Below are positions 7,904 to 17,644 of a DNA stretch of 62,293 bases, one piece after another. The number at the start of each line of letters is the position of its first letter. The first letter of the stretch is position 1. The notes under the pieces are model-generated. The model saw only the letters and a list, made by a program, of their open reading frames with translations. It did not search any database and had not been told where the DNA came from. Position numbers and translations under genes: made by a program. This DNA comes from Streptomyces sp. GKU 895 (GTDB lineage Bacteria; Actinomycetota; Actinomycetes; Streptomycetales; Streptomycetaceae). The stretch is from the NCBI GenBank assembly GCA_002027195.1, contig MWJO01000038.1, forward strand, positions 1-62,293, given 5' to 3'.

Positions 7904-10040
7904 ATGGCGCCACAGCAGAACACCGGAGCGGGCGCGGAAGCGGAACTTCCCGAGTACGCCGGTCACTACCGCCTGGAAGCACGTCTCGGGTCCGGCGGCA
8001 TGGGTGTCGTGCATCGTGCGCGCAGTGCCTCCGGGATGACCCTCGCGGTGAAGGTCGTACACGCCGAGTTCGCCAGGGACCCCGAGTTCAGGGGTCGTTT
8101 CCGGCAGGAGATCTCCGCGGCGCGCAGGGTCAGCGGAGCGTTCACCGCACCCGTCGTCGACGCCGACCCAGAGGCCGAACGGCCCTGGATGGCCACGCTG
8201 TTCATACCGGGTCCGACCCTCGCCGACGAGGTCAAGCGGAACGGTCCCATGCCGACGGCCCAGTTGCGCCGACTGATGGCGGGGCTGGCCGAGGCGCTGC
8301 GCGACATCCACCGGGTCGGCGTCGTCCACCGAGATCTCAAGCCGAGCAACGTGCTGCTCGCCGAGGACGGGCCCAAGGTCATCGACTTCGGCATTTCCCG
8401 GCCGAAGGACAGCGAACTGCGCACCGAGACGGGGAAGTTGATCGGCACCCCGCCTTTCATGGCGCCCGAGCAGTTCCGGCGACCGCGGGCCGTCGGCCCC
8501 GCGGCCGACATCTTCGCGCTGGGCTCCGTGATGGTGCACGCCGCCACGGGGCGGGGGCCGTTCGACTCCGACAGCCCGTATGTCGTCGCCTACCAGGTCG
8601 TGCACGACGAGCCCGACCTGACCGGCGTACCGGAGAACCTCGCGGCGCTGGTGGAGCGCTGTCTGGCCAAGGAACCCGAGGACCGGCCCACCCCCGACGA
8701 GTTGATGCGGGAGCTGCGGTCGGTCGCCGCCTCGTACGACACCCAGACGTTCATCCCCGCCCAGCGCACCGGCGAGACCCACGGGCCGGAACCGCGCCCC
8801 GCGGAGCCGGATGGACCGCGGCGCGGAGAGCGGGCCGCCGAGCTGGAGAAACCGCGGCGCGGATGGCGGCCGGGCAGGGGGGCGGTGATCGGGGCCGGGG
8901 CGCTGGGCCTGGCCGCGCTCGCCGCCCTGGCGTCCGTGCAGCTCGTCGGCGACGGGGGCGCGAGCCCGCGGAGCAGTGCGGCGCCGGCCACGTCCGCCGG
9001 GTTCGGCCCGTGGACCACCCGGCCGGCGGGCACGGAAGGCGGTCTGCCCCGATGCTCGTTCGGCGGCGGGCGGTTGCTGTGTGCGCAGCGCGGACTGGTC
9101 GCGGCCCTCGATCCGGTCGACGGTCATGTGCTGTGGCGCCACGCGCTCGGCGACGGCGGCTCCCCCAGTGAGCCGCCGGTCTTCTCGGGCGGCCTGGCGC
9201 ATGTGGTGACGGACTCGGGCCGGCGGCTGCTCGCGCTCGATCCGGCGACGGGCGCCACCCGCTGGAAGCTCGACCTGTCCGCGTACCGGGGCTTCGCCCA
9301 CGCGCGCGGAACGGTGCTGCTGACCGGCACCGACGGCACGGCCACCGGTGTCGACAGCACGACAGGCGAGGTGAAATGGCACAAGCGCCTGCCCGGTTCG
9401 GCCAACTCCGGCTTCGCGTCGTTCCCCGACAGCCCCTGGGCCTACCGCACGGGCACATCCGCGGACGGAACCAGCACACGCGTGACGAGAGTGGACCCGG
9501 CCTCGGGCGAGGTGCGGCGGGACGACCGGCTGGCGGGGGCGCTGCGCCCCGTCGGCGTCTCGGACGGCGGCGTCGTCTTCCTGGCCGACGGCGGCAGTTA
9601 CGGCGAGACGAGCGCCGTGGTCCGTTACGACCCGGAGTCCGGGGCGACGCGGCGCGTGCCGCTGGGCGTGCCCGTGGACCAGGCGCAGGCCACCGTGCGC
9701 GGCGACCGCGTGTGGCTGCTGGGCACGGGCGGCTCGCTGGTCGCGGTCGACATGACCGCGAAGAAACGGCTGTGGTCGCTGGAGACGGGTGTGAGCCAGG
9801 GTTCGGCACCGGTGGACGACGGCCACCGGGTGTACGTCACGGCCCCCGACGGACGGCTGCTCGCCGTGTCCGCCGCCGGCGGCAGGCTGCTCGGGCAGAC
9901 CCCGCCGCGCCTCGGCCCGCGCGCGGACCAGGTGGCGTCCTCCCTGCCGGTGCCCGTCCTCGCCGACGGTCACGCCTACGCCACCGCCCCCCGACGGCAC
10001 CGTCTTCGCCGTCGACGCGCGTGACCCGGCGGCCTGGTAG
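7904..10040 (+). CDS. Membrane Ser/Thr protein kinase with PQQ-type beta-propeller sensor
   Basis: A Hanks-type kinase. The glycine loop LGSGGMG is at residues 29-35, catalytic Lys at 50, HRDLKPSN about 142-149, DFG about 160-162, and MAPEQ follows. After a proline-rich linker, one membrane helix (about 326-345) leads to an external domain of repeated PQQ-like blades such as VAALDPVDGHVLWRH. This suggests sensing of an extracytoplasmic ligand and phosphorylation inside. The C terminus changes frame at the C6 run 9987-9992. Removing one C gives ...APDGTVFAVDARDPAAW and stop 10040. ATG 7904 has GGGGGTGG upstream, and a TAGGCT -10 is seen near 7857. Confidence 0.88.
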
Positions 10041-10058
10041 CAGCGGCGGAGAAGGCCG

Positions 10059-10200
10059 CCCACGAAAGAAGCGGGCCGACAGGGAAAGGCAGCCCACGAA
10101 AGAAGCGGGCCGACAGGGAAAGGCAGCCCACGAAACAGGTGGCCCCACAGCGAAAAAGCCGTCCACGAAAGAGGCGGCCCGACAACGGGAAAGGGCCGCC
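10059..10200. repeat. Tandem 34-bp repeats, about four copies
   Basis: The phrase CCCACGAAAG recurs at 10059, 10093 and 10127, exactly 34 bp apart, and in a diverged form near 10162. Each unit runs through GAAGCGGGCCGACAGGGAAAGGC and contains a GCCC/GGGC mini-dyad. The array fills the gap between the kinase and ilvD stop codons. It may act as a multi-hairpin transcription barrier or simply be a slippage expansion. Confidence 0.75.
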
Positions 10201-10220
10201 CCTCGCAGGAGAGGCGGCCC
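10193..10220 (-). terminator. ilvD transcription terminator
   Basis: GGGCCGCC (10193-10200) pairs with GGCGGCCC (10213-10220). On the minus strand the hairpin follows the ilvD stop by 16 nt and is followed by TTTCCC. Confidence 0.65.
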
Positions 10221-10235
10221 CGTGGGGCAGAACGT

Positions 10236-12089
10236 TCAGCCCAGCTTCGACACGTCCCGGACCGCGCCCTTGTCCGCGCTCGTCGCCATCGCGGCGTACG
10301 CCTTCAGCGCGGCGGAGACCTTGCGCTCGCGGTTCTTCGGGGCGTACGCCCCGCCCAGCGCCTGCTCGCGGCGGGTCAGTTCGGCGTCGTCGACCAGGAG
10401 GTCGATCGTGCGGTTCGGGATGTCGATGCGGATGCGGTCGCCGTCCTCCACGAGGGCGATCGTGCCGCCCGCGGCGGCCTCCGGGGAGGCGTGGCCGATC
10501 GACAGGCCCGACGTGCCGCCGGAGAAGCGGCCGTCGGTGACGAGCGCGCAGGCCTTGCCGAGGCCACGGCCCTTCAGGTACGAGGTCGGGTAGAGCATCT
10601 CCTGCATGCCCGGGCCGCCCTTGGGGCCCTCGTAGCGGATGACCACCACGTCGCCCTCCTTGATCTCCTTCAGGAGGATCTTCTGGACGGCTTCCTCCTG
10701 GGACTCGCAGACGACCGCCGGGCCCTCGAAGGTCCAGATCGACTCGTCGACGCCCGCCGTCTTCACGACGCAGCCGTCGACCGCGAGGTTGCCCTTGAGG
10801 ACCGCCAGGCCGCCGTCCTTGGAGTACGCGTGCTCGGCGGACCGGATGCAGCCGCCCTCCGCGTCCTCGTCGAGGGCCTCCCAACGCTCCGACTGGGAGA
10901 AGGCCTCGGCGGAGCGGACGCAGCCCGGGGCCGCGTGCCACAGTTCCACCGCCTCGGCGGACGGGGAGCCGCCGCGGACGTCCCAGGTCTTCAGCCAGTC
11001 GGCGAGGGAGGGGCTGTGGACGGAGTGGACGTCCTCGTTGAGCAGGCCCGCGCGGTGCAGTTCGCCGAGCAGCGCCGGGATGCCGCCCGCGCGGTGCACG
11101 TCCTCCATGTAGTACGTGCGGTTCTTCGCGACGTTGGGGGCGACCTTCGCGAGGCAGGGGACCCGGCGGGAGACCGCGTCGATCTCGGCGAGGCCGAAGG
11201 GGACGCCCGCCTCCTGGGCGGCGGCCAGCAGGTGCAGGATCGTGTTGGTCGAGCCGCCCATGGCGATGTCGAGCGCCATCGCGTTCTCGAAGGCCGCGAA
11301 GGAGGCGATCGAGCGCGGCAGGACCGTCTCGTCGTCCTGCTCGTAGTAGCGCCGGGTGATGTCCATGACCGTGCGGGCGGCGTCCTCGTACAGACCCTTA
11401 CGAGCCGTGTGCGTGGCCAGGACCGAGCCGTTGCCGGGGAGCGAGAGGCCGATGGCCTCCGTCAGGCAGTTCATCGAGTTGGCGGTGAACATGCCGGAAC
11501 AGGAGCCGCAGGTCGGACAGGCGTTCTCCTCGATACGGAGGATGTCCTCGTCCGAGATCTTGTCGTTCACGGCGTCGGAGATCGCGTCGACCAGGTCGAG
11601 CGTGCGGACTGTGCCGTCCACGAGGGTGGCGCGGCCGGACTCCATGGGGCCGCCGGAGACGAAGACCGTCGGGATGTTCAGCCGCAGGGCCGCGTTGAGC
11701 ATGCCCGGCGTGATCTTGTCGCAGTTGGAGATGCAGATCAGGGCGTCGGCGCAGTGGGCCTCGACCATGTACTCGACCGAGTCCGCGATCAGGTCGCGGG
11801 AGGGGAGGGAGTACAGCATGCCGCCGTGGCCCATCGCGATGCCGTCGTCGACGGCGATGGTGTTGAACTCGCGCGGGATGCCGCCCGCCTCGCGGATCGC
11901 CTCGGAGACGATCCGGCCGACCGGCTGGAGGTGGGTGTGGCCCGGCACGAACTCGGTGAAGGAGTTCGCGACGGCGATGATCGGCTTGCGGCCGATGTCC
12001 GCGCCGGGTACACCGGAGGCGCGCATAAGGGCGCGGGCGCCCGCCATGTTGCGGCCGTGGGTGACTGTGCGGGACCTCAGCTCGGGCAT
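10236..12089 (-). CDS. ilvD: Dihydroxy-acid dehydratase
   Basis: IlvD converts 2,3-dihydroxy-isovalerate or -methylvalerate to the 2-keto acids of valine and isoleucine synthesis, using an iron-sulfur cluster. The 617-aa length is normal. Cluster and Mg ligands are visible in ISNCDKITPGM and CPTCGSCSGMFTANSMN; GGSTNTILHL and GTSGLSIGHASPEAA are further signatures. ATG 12089 (MPELRSRTVTHGR) is chosen because AGAAGGAGCGAG precedes it; longer in-frame extensions upstream lack family similarity. It is monocistronic with its own terminator. Confidence 0.95.
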   Translation of the reverse strand: MPELRSRTVTHGRNMAGARALMRASGVPGADIGRKPIIAVANSFTEFVPGHTHLQPVGRIVSEAIREAGGIPREFNTIAVDDGIAMGHGGMLYSLPSRDLIADSVEYMVEAHCADALICISNCDKITPGMLNAALRLNIPTVFVSGGPMESGRATLVDGTVRTLDLVDAISDAVNDKISDEDILRIEENACPTCGSCSGMFTANSMNCLTEAIGLSLPGNGSVLATHTARKGLYEDAARTVMDITRRYYEQDDETVLPRSIASFAAFENAMALDIAMGGSTNTILHLLAAAQEAGVPFGLAEIDAVSRRVPCLAKVAPNVAKNRTYYMEDVHRAGGIPALLGELHRAGLLNEDVHSVHSPSLADWLKTWDVRGGSPSAEAVELWHAAPGCVRSAEAFSQSERWEALDEDAEGGCIRSAEHAYSKDGGLAVLKGNLAVDGCVVKTAGVDESIWTFEGPAVVCESQEEAVQKILLKEIKEGDVVVIRYEGPKGGPGMQEMLYPTSYLKGRGLGKACALVTDGRFSGGTSGLSIGHASPEAAAGGTIALVEDGDRIRIDIPNRTIDLLVDDAELTRREQALGGAYAPKNRERKVSAALKAYAAMATSADKGAVRDVSKLG

Positions 12090-12199
12090 CGTCGCTCGCT
12101 CCTTCTGACAGTTGTGGCTGCTATCGAGCGTACGCCGGTCATCCAGGGGGCGGACAGCTTGTCCGGAATGCGGGACACACGTCTCAACAGACACAGGTC

Positions 12200-12808
12200 T
12201 CAGGGCCCCGTCAGATGCCCCTGCACCACCGGCGCCACCCGCGCGATGATCTGCTCCGGGTCCGCCGACGCCAGCGGCTCCACCTTGATCACGTACCGCA
12301 GCATCGCGATCCCGACCAGCTGCGCGGCCGCCAGCTCGGCGCGCAGTTCCGCGTCCGGCGCGTCGAGCTCGCCGGCGATCCGGCGCAGCAGCTGCGCGGA
12401 GACGAGGCGGCGGAAGACGGTGGCCGCGGCCTCGTTGTTCACCGCCGAGCGGACGATCGCGAGCAGCGGCGCGCGGGTCACCGGGTTCTCCCAGAGCCCG
12501 AAGATGACCCGGGTCATCCGCTCGCCGACGTCCTCCACCGGCCCTTCCAGCACCGTGTCCCGTTCGATCAGCGCCGGCGCGAAGGCGACTTCCACGGCCG
12601 CCTCGAAGACCTGCTCCTTGGTGCCGAAGTAGTGGTGGACCAGCGCCGAGTCGACCCCGGCGGCCTTCGCGATGCCGCGCACCGACGTCTTCTCGTACCC
12701 CCGCTCGGAGAACTCCTCGCGGGCGGCGGCCAGGATCCGGTCACGGGTGTCGGCCGCTTCCGTACGAGGAGGCCGGCCTCGCCTGCGCGCGGTGACGCCG
12801 TCGGTCAC
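12200..12808 (-). CDS. TetR family transcriptional regulator
   Basis: A 202-aa TetR repressor with N-terminal helix-turn-helix TRDRILAAAREEFSERGYEKTSVRGIAKAAGVDSALVHHYF at about residues 15-56. The C-terminal effector/dimer domain contains the TetR_C-like LRRIAGELDAPDAELRAELAAAQLVG segment. GTG 12808 overlaps the stop of the upstream isomerase-like gene (GTGA), so the two are translationally coupled and this regulator may control that gene. The natural ligand is unknown. Confidence 0.85.
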   Translation of the reverse strand: MTDGVTARRRGRPPRTEAADTRDRILAAAREEFSERGYEKTSVRGIAKAAGVDSALVHHYFGTKEQVFEAAVEVAFAPALIERDTVLEGPVEDVGERMTRVIFGLWENPVTRAPLLAIVRSAVNNEAAATVFRRLVSAQLLRRIAGELDAPDAELRAELAAAQLVGIAMLRYVIKVEPLASADPEQIIARVAPVVQGHLTGP

Positions 12809-13632
12809 GGCAGCCTCTGCGCCTTCACGGCCGACGCCAGATGGAGCCGGGTGAACGCCAGCGCCTCCGCGAGGTCGGCCTCCCGTTCGGCGCCGGACAT
12901 AGCGCGCCGGGTGTTGACCTCGATGACGACATGACCGTCGAAGCCGCTCAGGGCGAGACGTTCCAGCAGCTCGGCGCAGGGCTGGTTGCCGCGGCCCGGG
13001 ACGAGGTGCTCGTCCTTCGCGGAGCCGCGGCCGTCGGCGAGGTGGACGTGACCGAGGCGGTCGCCCATGCGGTCGACCATCTCCATCGCGTCGATGCGGG
13101 CCGTCGCGGAATGGCTGAGGTCGATCGTGAAGTGCCGGTAGTCCTCTTTGGTGACGTCCCAGTCGGGGGCGTACGCGAGCATCTCGCGGTCGCGGTAGCG
13201 CCACGGGTACATGTTCTCGACGGCGAACCGTACGTCCGTCTCGTTCGCCATCCGCCAGATCCCCTCGACGAAGTCGCGGGCGTACTGGCGCTGCCAGCGG
13301 AACGGGGGATGGACGACGACGGTGCTCGCGCCGAGCTTCTCGGCGGCGTGCTGGGCGCGCTGGAGCTTGACCCAGGGGTCCGTCGACCACACGCGCTGCG
13401 TGATGAGCAGGCAGGGGGCGTGCACGGCGAGGATCGGGATCTGGTGGTAGTCGCTCAGTCTGCGCAGGGCTTCCATGTCCTGGCTGACGGGGTCCGTCCA
13501 CACCATGACCTCGACGCCGTCGTAGCCGAGGCGTGCGGCGATCTCGAAGGCCGTCGCCGTGGACTCCGGGTACACGGAGGCCGTGGAGAGCGCCACCTTC
13601 GCGTCCGGGATCCGTACGACTGGTTCTGCCAC
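12805..13632 (-). CDS. Sugar phosphate isomerase/epimerase-like TIM barrel
   Basis: A 275-aa AP-endonuclease-2/xylose-isomerase-like TIM barrel. Metal-ligand motifs of this fold are seen: HPPFRWQ, FAVENMYPW, TIDLSHSATA, HVHLADGRG and VIEVNTR. Such enzymes isomerise sugars or cyclitols, but the substrate cannot be fixed. It starts at ATG 13632 (MAEPVVRIPDAKVALSTASV) and is coupled to the downstream TetR gene by a 4-bp overlap. Confidence 0.8.
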   Translation of the reverse strand: MAEPVVRIPDAKVALSTASVYPESTATAFEIAARLGYDGVEVMVWTDPVSQDMEALRRLSDYHQIPILAVHAPCLLITQRVWSTDPWVKLQRAQHAAEKLGASTVVVHPPFRWQRQYARDFVEGIWRMANETDVRFAVENMYPWRYRDREMLAYAPDWDVTKEDYRHFTIDLSHSATARIDAMEMVDRMGDRLGHVHLADGRGSAKDEHLVPGRGNQPCAELLERLALSGFDGHVVIEVNTRRAMSGAEREADLAEALAFTRLHLASAVKAQRLP

Positions 13633-13709
13633 GTGGGTCAGCCTAAAGGGTTGGGCCGGGTGGATGCGGGGTGCCTATTCGCCGTTGTGGGGTTTGCCAC
13701 GGACGGGCG

Positions 13710-14642
13710 TCACACGGAGCCCATGTGATCAAGTCGCCGTAGGATCACGCCTTCTCGCAGCGCCCACGGGCAGATCTCCAGGCTCTCCACCCCGAACAGG
13801 TCCATCGCGCCCTCCGCCACCAGCGCCCCCGCGAGCAGCTGGCCGGCCCGGCCATCCGAGACCCCCGGGAGTTCGGACCGCTGTGCCACCGTCATCCCCG
13901 CCAGCTGCGGCACCCATGCCTCCAGGGACTCCCGCTTCAGCTCGCGCTGGACGTAGAGGCCCTCGGCGGAGCGGGCGGCGCCGGCCAGGCGGGCCAGCTG
14001 CTTGAAGGTCTTGGAGGTGGCGACGACGTGGTCGGGGGCGCCGAAGCGGCTGAACTCGCCGACCGTGCGGGCGATCTGGGCGCGGACATGACGTCGCAGG
14101 GCCCTTATCGCCTCCGGGTCCGGCGGGTCGCCCGGCAGCCAGCCCGCGGTGAGGCGGCCCGCGCCGAGCGGCAGTGAGACCGCCGCGTCGGGCTCCTCGT
14201 CGATGCCGTACGCGATCTCCAGGCTGCCGCCGCCGATGTCGAGGACGAGCAGCTTCCCGGCCGACCAGCCGAACCAGCGGCGGGCCGCGAGGAAAGTGAG
14301 GCGGGCCTCTTCGGCGCCGGTGAGGACCTGGAGCTCGACGCCGGTCTCGGCCTGCACGCGCGCGAGGACGTCGTCGGCGTTGCTGGCCTCGCGCACGGCG
14401 GAGGTGGCGAACGGCAGGAGGTCCTCGACGCCCTTGTCCTCGGCGGCCTGGAGGGCCTCCTTGACGACCGCGATCAGCTTCTCGACCCCTTCGGGGCTGA
14501 CGGCCCCCGCCTCGTCGAGGAGTTGGGCGAGGCGCAGCTCCACCTTGTGCGAGTGCGCGGGCAGCGGGCGCGCGCCAGGGTGTGCATCCACCACCAGGAG
14601 ATGCACCGTGTTCGATCCCACGTCGAGGACACCGAGTCTCAT
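13710..14642 (-). CDS. Ppx/GppA family exopolyphosphatase
   Basis: A 310-aa member of the ASKHA-fold Ppx/GppA phosphatases that cleave polyphosphate or pppGpp. The nucleotide-binding signatures are GVLDVGSNTVHLLVVD near the N terminus and LVLDIGGGSLEIAYG about residues 128-142. The length matches the short actinobacterial class that lacks the C-terminal HD-like domain. It starts at ATG 14642, 71 nt from the divergent downstream gene. Polyphosphate versus pppGpp specificity cannot be read from sequence. Confidence 0.88.
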   Translation of the reverse strand: MRLGVLDVGSNTVHLLVVDAHPGARPLPAHSHKVELRLAQLLDEAGAVSPEGVEKLIAVVKEALQAAEDKGVEDLLPFATSAVREASNADDVLARVQAETGVELQVLTGAEEARLTFLAARRWFGWSAGKLLVLDIGGGSLEIAYGIDEEPDAAVSLPLGAGRLTAGWLPGDPPDPEAIRALRRHVRAQIARTVGEFSRFGAPDHVVATSKTFKQLARLAGAARSAEGLYVQRELKRESLEAWVPQLAGMTVAQRSELPGVSDGRAGQLLAGALVAEGAMDLFGVESLEICPWALREGVILRRLDHMGSV

Positions 14643-14713
14643 GTACGGAACGCTACTGCCAGCCAGGCCGTGCGCCGTCCCCGGAGCCGTCCTGGGCGAC
14701 TTACCCTGGACGC

Positions 14714-15652
14714 GTGCCAAAGACCAAAAAGGCGAAGAATGAGCAGGCCGCCACTGCCTCCGGCGCTTCTTCGCAGGCGAAGTCGCAGGTGAGGTCGTCG
14801 GCGAAGTCACCGGCGGAGTCGTCGGCAGCGCCGGCGGACTCCCAGAAGTCACAGCTGATGACCGAGGTGAAGTCGCCGAAGATGTCGAAGAAGGCCCGGG
14901 CAGCGGACGAGAAGGGGCTCGACTTCGCACGCGCGTGGGTGGAGTTCCCGGATCCGGCGGACGACGAGCAGGTCTTCCGGTGCGATCTGACATGGCTGAC
15001 CTCTCGCTGGAACTGCATCTTCGGCAGCGGCTGCCAGGGCATCCAGGCGGGCCGCGCGGACGACGGGTGCTGCACGCTGGGCGCCCACTTCTCCGACGAG
15101 GACGACGAGCAGCGGGTGGCCGGGCATGTGGCCAGGCTCACTCCGGAGATCTGGCAGTTCCACGACGAGGGCCGGGAACACGGCTGGATCTCGGAGGACG
15201 AGGACGGCGACCGGCAGACCCGCCCCTACCAGGGCTCCTGCATCTTCCAGAACCGTCCCGGCTTCGCCGGTGGCGCGGGCTGCTCGCTGCACATCCTGGC
15301 CATAAAGGAGGGCCGCGAGCCGCTGGAGACCAAGCCGGACGTCTGCTGGCAGCTTCCGGTACGGCGGACGTACGAGTGGATCGACCGGCCCGACGACACC
15401 CGGGTGCTTCAGGTGTCGATCGGTGAGTACGACCGGCGCGGCTGGGGTCCGGGCGGCCATGACCTGCACTGGTGGTGCACGTCGGCCACCTCGGCGCACG
15501 GCGCGGGCGACCCGGTCTACGTCTCCTACGGCCCGGAGCTGACCGAGCTGATGGGCAAGGCGGGCTACGACCGCCTGGTCGAGCTGTGCGAGGAGCGACT
15601 GGCCTCGCAACTGCCCCTGCTGGCCCCGCATCCGGCGGATCCGGCGCGCTGA
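14714..15652 (+). CDS. Conserved Cys-rich hypothetical protein, leaderless start
   Basis: I do not recognise the function. About 312 aa: a Lys/Ser/Ala-rich, disordered N-terminal 75 residues containing AKSQVRSSAKSPAE-type repeats, then a globular domain with scattered conserved Cys (FRCDLTW, WNCIFGSGCQGI, DDGCCTLGAHF, GSCIFQNR, GCSLHILA). The Cys pattern suggests metal binding. GTG 14714 is chosen because TACCCT (14702-14707) lies 6 nt upstream with no ribosome site, the leaderless geometry. The gene is divergent from the Ppx/GppA gene, and downstream is the 27-bp repeat array. Confidence 0.6.
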   Translation: MPKTKKAKNEQAATASGASSQAKSQVRSSAKSPAESSAAPADSQKSQLMTEVKSPKMSKKARAADEKGLDFARAWVEFPDPADDEQVFRCDLTWLTSRWNCIFGSGCQGIQAGRADDGCCTLGAHFSDEDDEQRVAGHVARLTPEIWQFHDEGREHGWISEDEDGDRQTRPYQGSCIFQNRPGFAGGAGCSLHILAIKEGREPLETKPDVCWQLPVRRTYEWIDRPDDTRVLQVSIGEYDRRGWGPGGHDLHWWCTSATSAHGAGDPVYVSYGPELTELMGKAGYDRLVELCEERLASQLPLLAPHPADPAR

Positions 15653-15676
15653 CCGACCCGCCGGCGACCGGCCCAC

Positions 15677-15943
15677 GACCTGGCCCGGCGGCGACGGTCC
15701 AACGACCTGGCCCGGCGGCTGGTGCACGACCCGGTCCGTCGGCGACCGGTCCCGGATCCAGTCCATCGGCAACCGGGCCACGATCCGGCCCATAGGCGAC
15801 CGGGCCAGGAGCCAGTCCATCGGTGACCGGTCTACGGCCCAGGCCTTCGGCGCCCAGGCCACGACCCAACCCATCGGCAACCCGGCCAAGATCCAGTCCC
15901 TTGACGGCCGGTCTACGACCCAGTCCATCGGTGACCGAGCTAC
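15677..15943. repeat. 27-bp tandem minisatellite, ten units
   Basis: Units start at 15677, 15704, 15728, 15755, 15782, 15809, 15836, 15863, 15890 and 15917. All steps are 27 nt except one of 24. The consensus is about GACCCAGTCCATCGGCGACCGGTCTAC, with considerable divergence. The array fills the whole gap between the two convergent genes, and its last unit includes the stop codon (15940-15942) of the sigma/BACON gene. Units are contiguous with no spacers, so it is not CRISPR. Confidence 0.85.
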
Positions 15944-17644
15944 GACGTCGACGGGCTCGGGTCGCCGCTGTCGCTGGGCGGCGGTGAGCTCGCCGGGTCC
16001 GACGGGGTCGGGTCGGTCGGGCTCGGGTCGGGCGACGAGGGCGGTGGGTCGCTCGGCGTCGGGTCCGTGGGGGCTGATGTGGTGGGTGTCGGGTCGGGGT
16101 CGTCGGACGAGGGCGGCGGGCTCGCGGGGCTGCCCGGGTCGGTCGGGGTGGGGGCGGTGCCGTAGCCCCCGATGGAGACGACGGCGCCGGCCGGTGACAC
16201 GGCCACCCGCGCGCTCCAGTAGCCGGACGGCTCGCGCAGATGGTCCACGTACACCTTGATCGTCAACGACTCGCCGGGGGCGAGGGTTCCCGCGGACTGG
16301 CTGAGGTAGAGCCAGGAGGCACCGGTGGTCGCGGACCAGCGGACCGGGGTCTCGCCGGTCGCGGTGAGGGTGATCAGCGTGGTGTCGCCGCTGTTGCCGG
16401 CCGCCACCTCCAGATGGCCGGCGCCCTTCTTGCCGGCACCCGCGACGCTGATGACCTCCACGGACACGTCGGGTCGGTTGCCCTTGGCGAAGCGGTCGCC
16501 GGGCTGGGTGCTGGCGTTGCCCGCGTTCTCGTAGCCGTCGCCGACCGCCTCGCCGTCCAGGCCGTCGGGGCCGCGTGCCTCGCTGGCGGAGGCCGAGCGG
16601 CCCTCGGCGCCCTCGCCGGTGGGGGTGCCTCGGTAGGCGGCCCAGAGCGCCAGGACCGGGGCCGCGACGACGGTGGCGACGACGGTCGTGGTGACGGCAC
16701 GCGCGCGGAGGCGGTCGCGGCGGGCCGCGCGGTCCTTGGGGTCCATCGGGAAGCCGCGCCGGTCGAAGCGCGGTGCGGCGGGCGCCCCGCGCGCGTGGGA
16801 AGTGCGCCATGGCGACGTGCAGGGTCGCGCGGGGTGCCTCAAGGACGGGCAGCTCCGAGGGGGTGACGCTCGCGCCGGGCCACCGGCCGGAGATCGCGCG
16901 CTCGGCGGTACGGCGGCAGCGCGGGCAGTCGTCGACGTGCCGGACCAGCTCACGGCGTACGGCTGTGCTGAGCACCAGCTGGTGGTCGCCGGTGAGGCGG
17001 GCCACGCCCGGGCAGGTGCCGGTCTCCACGACGGCCAGGGCCGCGCGGGTGCGCTCGACCTCGCAGGCGGCGGCCGAGAGCAGTTCACGGGCGGCGGCGA
17101 GGTCCATGCCGAGGACGGCGGCGACCTCGTGGGCGGCGAGGTGGTGGCGTACGGCGAGTTCGAGGGCCTCGCGCTGCTCCGGGGTGGTGCCGGCGGCCTC
17201 CGGCCAGGCGAGCAGGGCGAGTTCACGCCGACGCTCCTCCTGGACCTCCTCGGAGACGGGCGGGGCGGCCTTCCGGTCGGCGGTGCTGCGGTCGCCGGCG
17301 TGGCGGCCCGCCGCGTGGGTGGCCTGACGTTTCTGCTTGGCCTCGGCCAGCTTGCGCAGACAGGCCCAGCGGGCGAGGGCGTAGAGCCAGGCCCGGCGGT
17401 CGCCCGCCGCGTCCGGGCCGCGGCGCTTCTCGGCGAGCGCGAGGACGTCACCGAGCGCGGCGGTGGCCGCGTCGTGGTCGCACAGCACCGACAGGCAGTA
17501 GGTGAACAGGCCGTCCAGGTACGGTTCGTAGCGCGCGGGTGGCCGCTGCGCCAGCGTGCGCGCGGCACCGCGATCGCGCGCCTCCCGTTGCGCCCGATGT
17601 GCGCCGGTGGTGCGGGTCGAGGTCTCCGGACTGCTGCTCATCAC
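15940..17644 (-). CDS. Membrane-spanning ECF-sigma-like / zinc-finger / BACON fusion protein (frameshifted)
   Basis: The corrected length is about 567 aa. Residues 38-108 resemble ECF sigma region 2 (YEPYLDGLFTYCLSVLCDHD...WLYALARWACLRKLAEAK). Residues 150-205 resemble region 4 with its helix-turn-helix (TPEQREALELAVRHHLAAHEVAAVLGM). A ZAS-like HxxxCxxC follows (His236, Cys240, Cys243), then a membrane helix at about 316-337. Outside is a BACON/Ig-like domain (about 395-495, with PVRWSATTGASWLYLS) and a 70-residue Pro/Ser/Thr/Asp tail. It looks like a one-piece signal protein: external carbohydrate or wall binding linked to a tethered sigma factor. One extra base in C4 16785-16788 breaks the frame. 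GTG 17644 lies 6 nt after TACCGT, so it is probably leaderless. Confidence 0.75.

Noticed and set aside
15677..15943. Possible CRISPR array
   Set aside because: The 27-bp units are contiguous and diverged, there are no unique spacers and no cas genes.
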